From assembly GCF_014696715.1 (NCBI RefSeq), contig NZ_JACJQO010000022.1, positions 310,001 to 374,000 of the forward strand: a DNA stretch of 64,000 bases, in the 5' to 3' direction. Source of the DNA: Pseudanabaena sp. FACHB-2040 (GTDB lineage: Bacteria > Cyanobacteriota > Cyanobacteriia > Phormidesmidales > Phormidesmidaceae). The position numbers and the translations under genes are program-made. Below are positions 63,703 through 64,000 of this stretch, one piece after another. The notes under the pieces were generated by a model that had not been told where the DNA came from, ran no database searches, and saw nothing but the letters and a program-made list of their open reading frames with translations. Each line of letters begins with the position of its first letter. Position 1 is the stretch's first letter.

Positions 63703-64000
63703 TTACTTCAACCACCCTTTTAATCGGGCAGCAACCTGAGGCCGACGCAGCTTTCGCATGGCCTTGGTTTGAATTTGGCGCACCCGCTCACGGGACAGGT
63801 TAAACATGCCCCCGACTTCCTCTAGAGTATGGGTTTCACCCGTCGCTAATCCATAGCGCAAGGTGATGATATCTTTTTCCCGTTCGGTCAACACTTCTGC
63901 CAAGACACTGGAAATCTCCTGGCGCATCATTGTCTCACTAATTTTCGACTCAGGAGACTGAGTATTGCTATCTTCGAGCAGCTCCATCAGCTCCGTGTCT
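63703..64000 (-). CDS. Group 2 sigma-70 factor, C-terminal part (runs off the window)
   Basis: 99 residues visible. Region 4 reads VLTEREKDIITLRYGL, then LEEVGGMFNLSRERVRQIQ, the -35-binding helix-turn-helix, ending KLRRPQVAARLKGWLK. The RQIQTKAMRKL-type ending differs from primary SigA (RQIEAKALRKL) and suits a group-2 factor such as SigC, SigB or SigD. The rest of the gene lies beyond base 64000. Confidence 0.92.
   Translation of the reverse strand, partial: DTELMELLEDSNTQSPESKISETMMRQEISSVLAEVLTEREKDIITLRYGLATGETHTLEEVGGMFNLSRERVRQIQTKAMRKLRRPQVAARLKGWLK

Noticed and set aside
1-64000. CRISPR arrays, rRNA genes, IS elements or prophage
   Set aside because: Looked for repeated 25-40 bp units with spacers, rRNA signatures and transposase or phage genes; none were found.

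Overview
The window comes from a cyanobacterium, so it is oxygenic, Gram-negative-type chromosome DNA. It carries psbH and psbN in their usual divergent arrangement, many HIP1 octamers (GCGATCGC), a group-2 sigma factor, ClpC, and several small families known mainly from cyanobacteria (DUF2358, DUF1499). Base composition is moderately GC-rich. A Leptolyngbya-like filamentous or related lineage is a guess only. There is no rRNA, CRISPR array, IS element or prophage; most of the window is core chromosome with a few accessory insertions.

Layout. 1-7 kb: N-terminus of a metal P-type ATPase, a small conserved protein, an SLH-domain protein with mirrored Asp/Thr tracts, an aldehyde dehydrogenase, DUF2358 and DUF1499 genes, and gnd. 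7-12.5 kb: a lysozyme-like muramidase, a divergent Mn/Zn ABC importer (permease and ATPase on minus, binding protein on plus) whose shared control region holds two 23-bp direct repeats, then a GT2/PIG-L pair. 12.6-17 kb: msrA, then a minus-strand URC1-URC4-upp cluster that looks like the uracil catabolism (URC) pathway. 17-25.4 kb: thyX interrupted by a 444-residue HNH intein, a D,D-carboxypeptidase, an alpha/beta hydrolase, a GGDEF-EAL protein and a LysE exporter. 25.9-30.5 kb: a type I secretion ABC/HlyD pair with an N-terminal cyclic-nucleotide-like domain. 30.5-35.1 kb: tRNA-Ser, an oxidoreductase, a PEBP protein, a 77-residue gene behind a strongly structured leader, a GT4, tRNA-Thr and tRNA-Tyr. 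35.3-39 kb: rpsP-khpA-phoH, psbN/psbH, tatA, pth. 39-45.4 kb: a lipoprotein, a cupin, two tandem M48 proteases, a glycine-zipper stress-like protein, and a GAF-PAS-GAF-GGDEF cyclase. 45.5-52.2 kb: lysA-cdaA-uppS on minus, then rimI and clpC on plus. 52.4-64 kb: a small amphipathic protein, a TPR-like protein, sbcD, a CBS-PAS hybrid histidine kinase, ilvA, hypothetical proteins, a GpgS-like glycosyltransferase and the C-terminal end of a sigma factor.

The most interesting points are the approximately 154-nt three-way-junction-like leader before the 77-aa gene (32817-32970), the ThyX intein with two helix-turn-helix-like segments and an HNH domain, the URC cluster with an inverted repeat upstream, and the paired direct repeats in the Mn/Zn importer promoter. 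All functional calls rest on reading motifs by eye; no database search was run.
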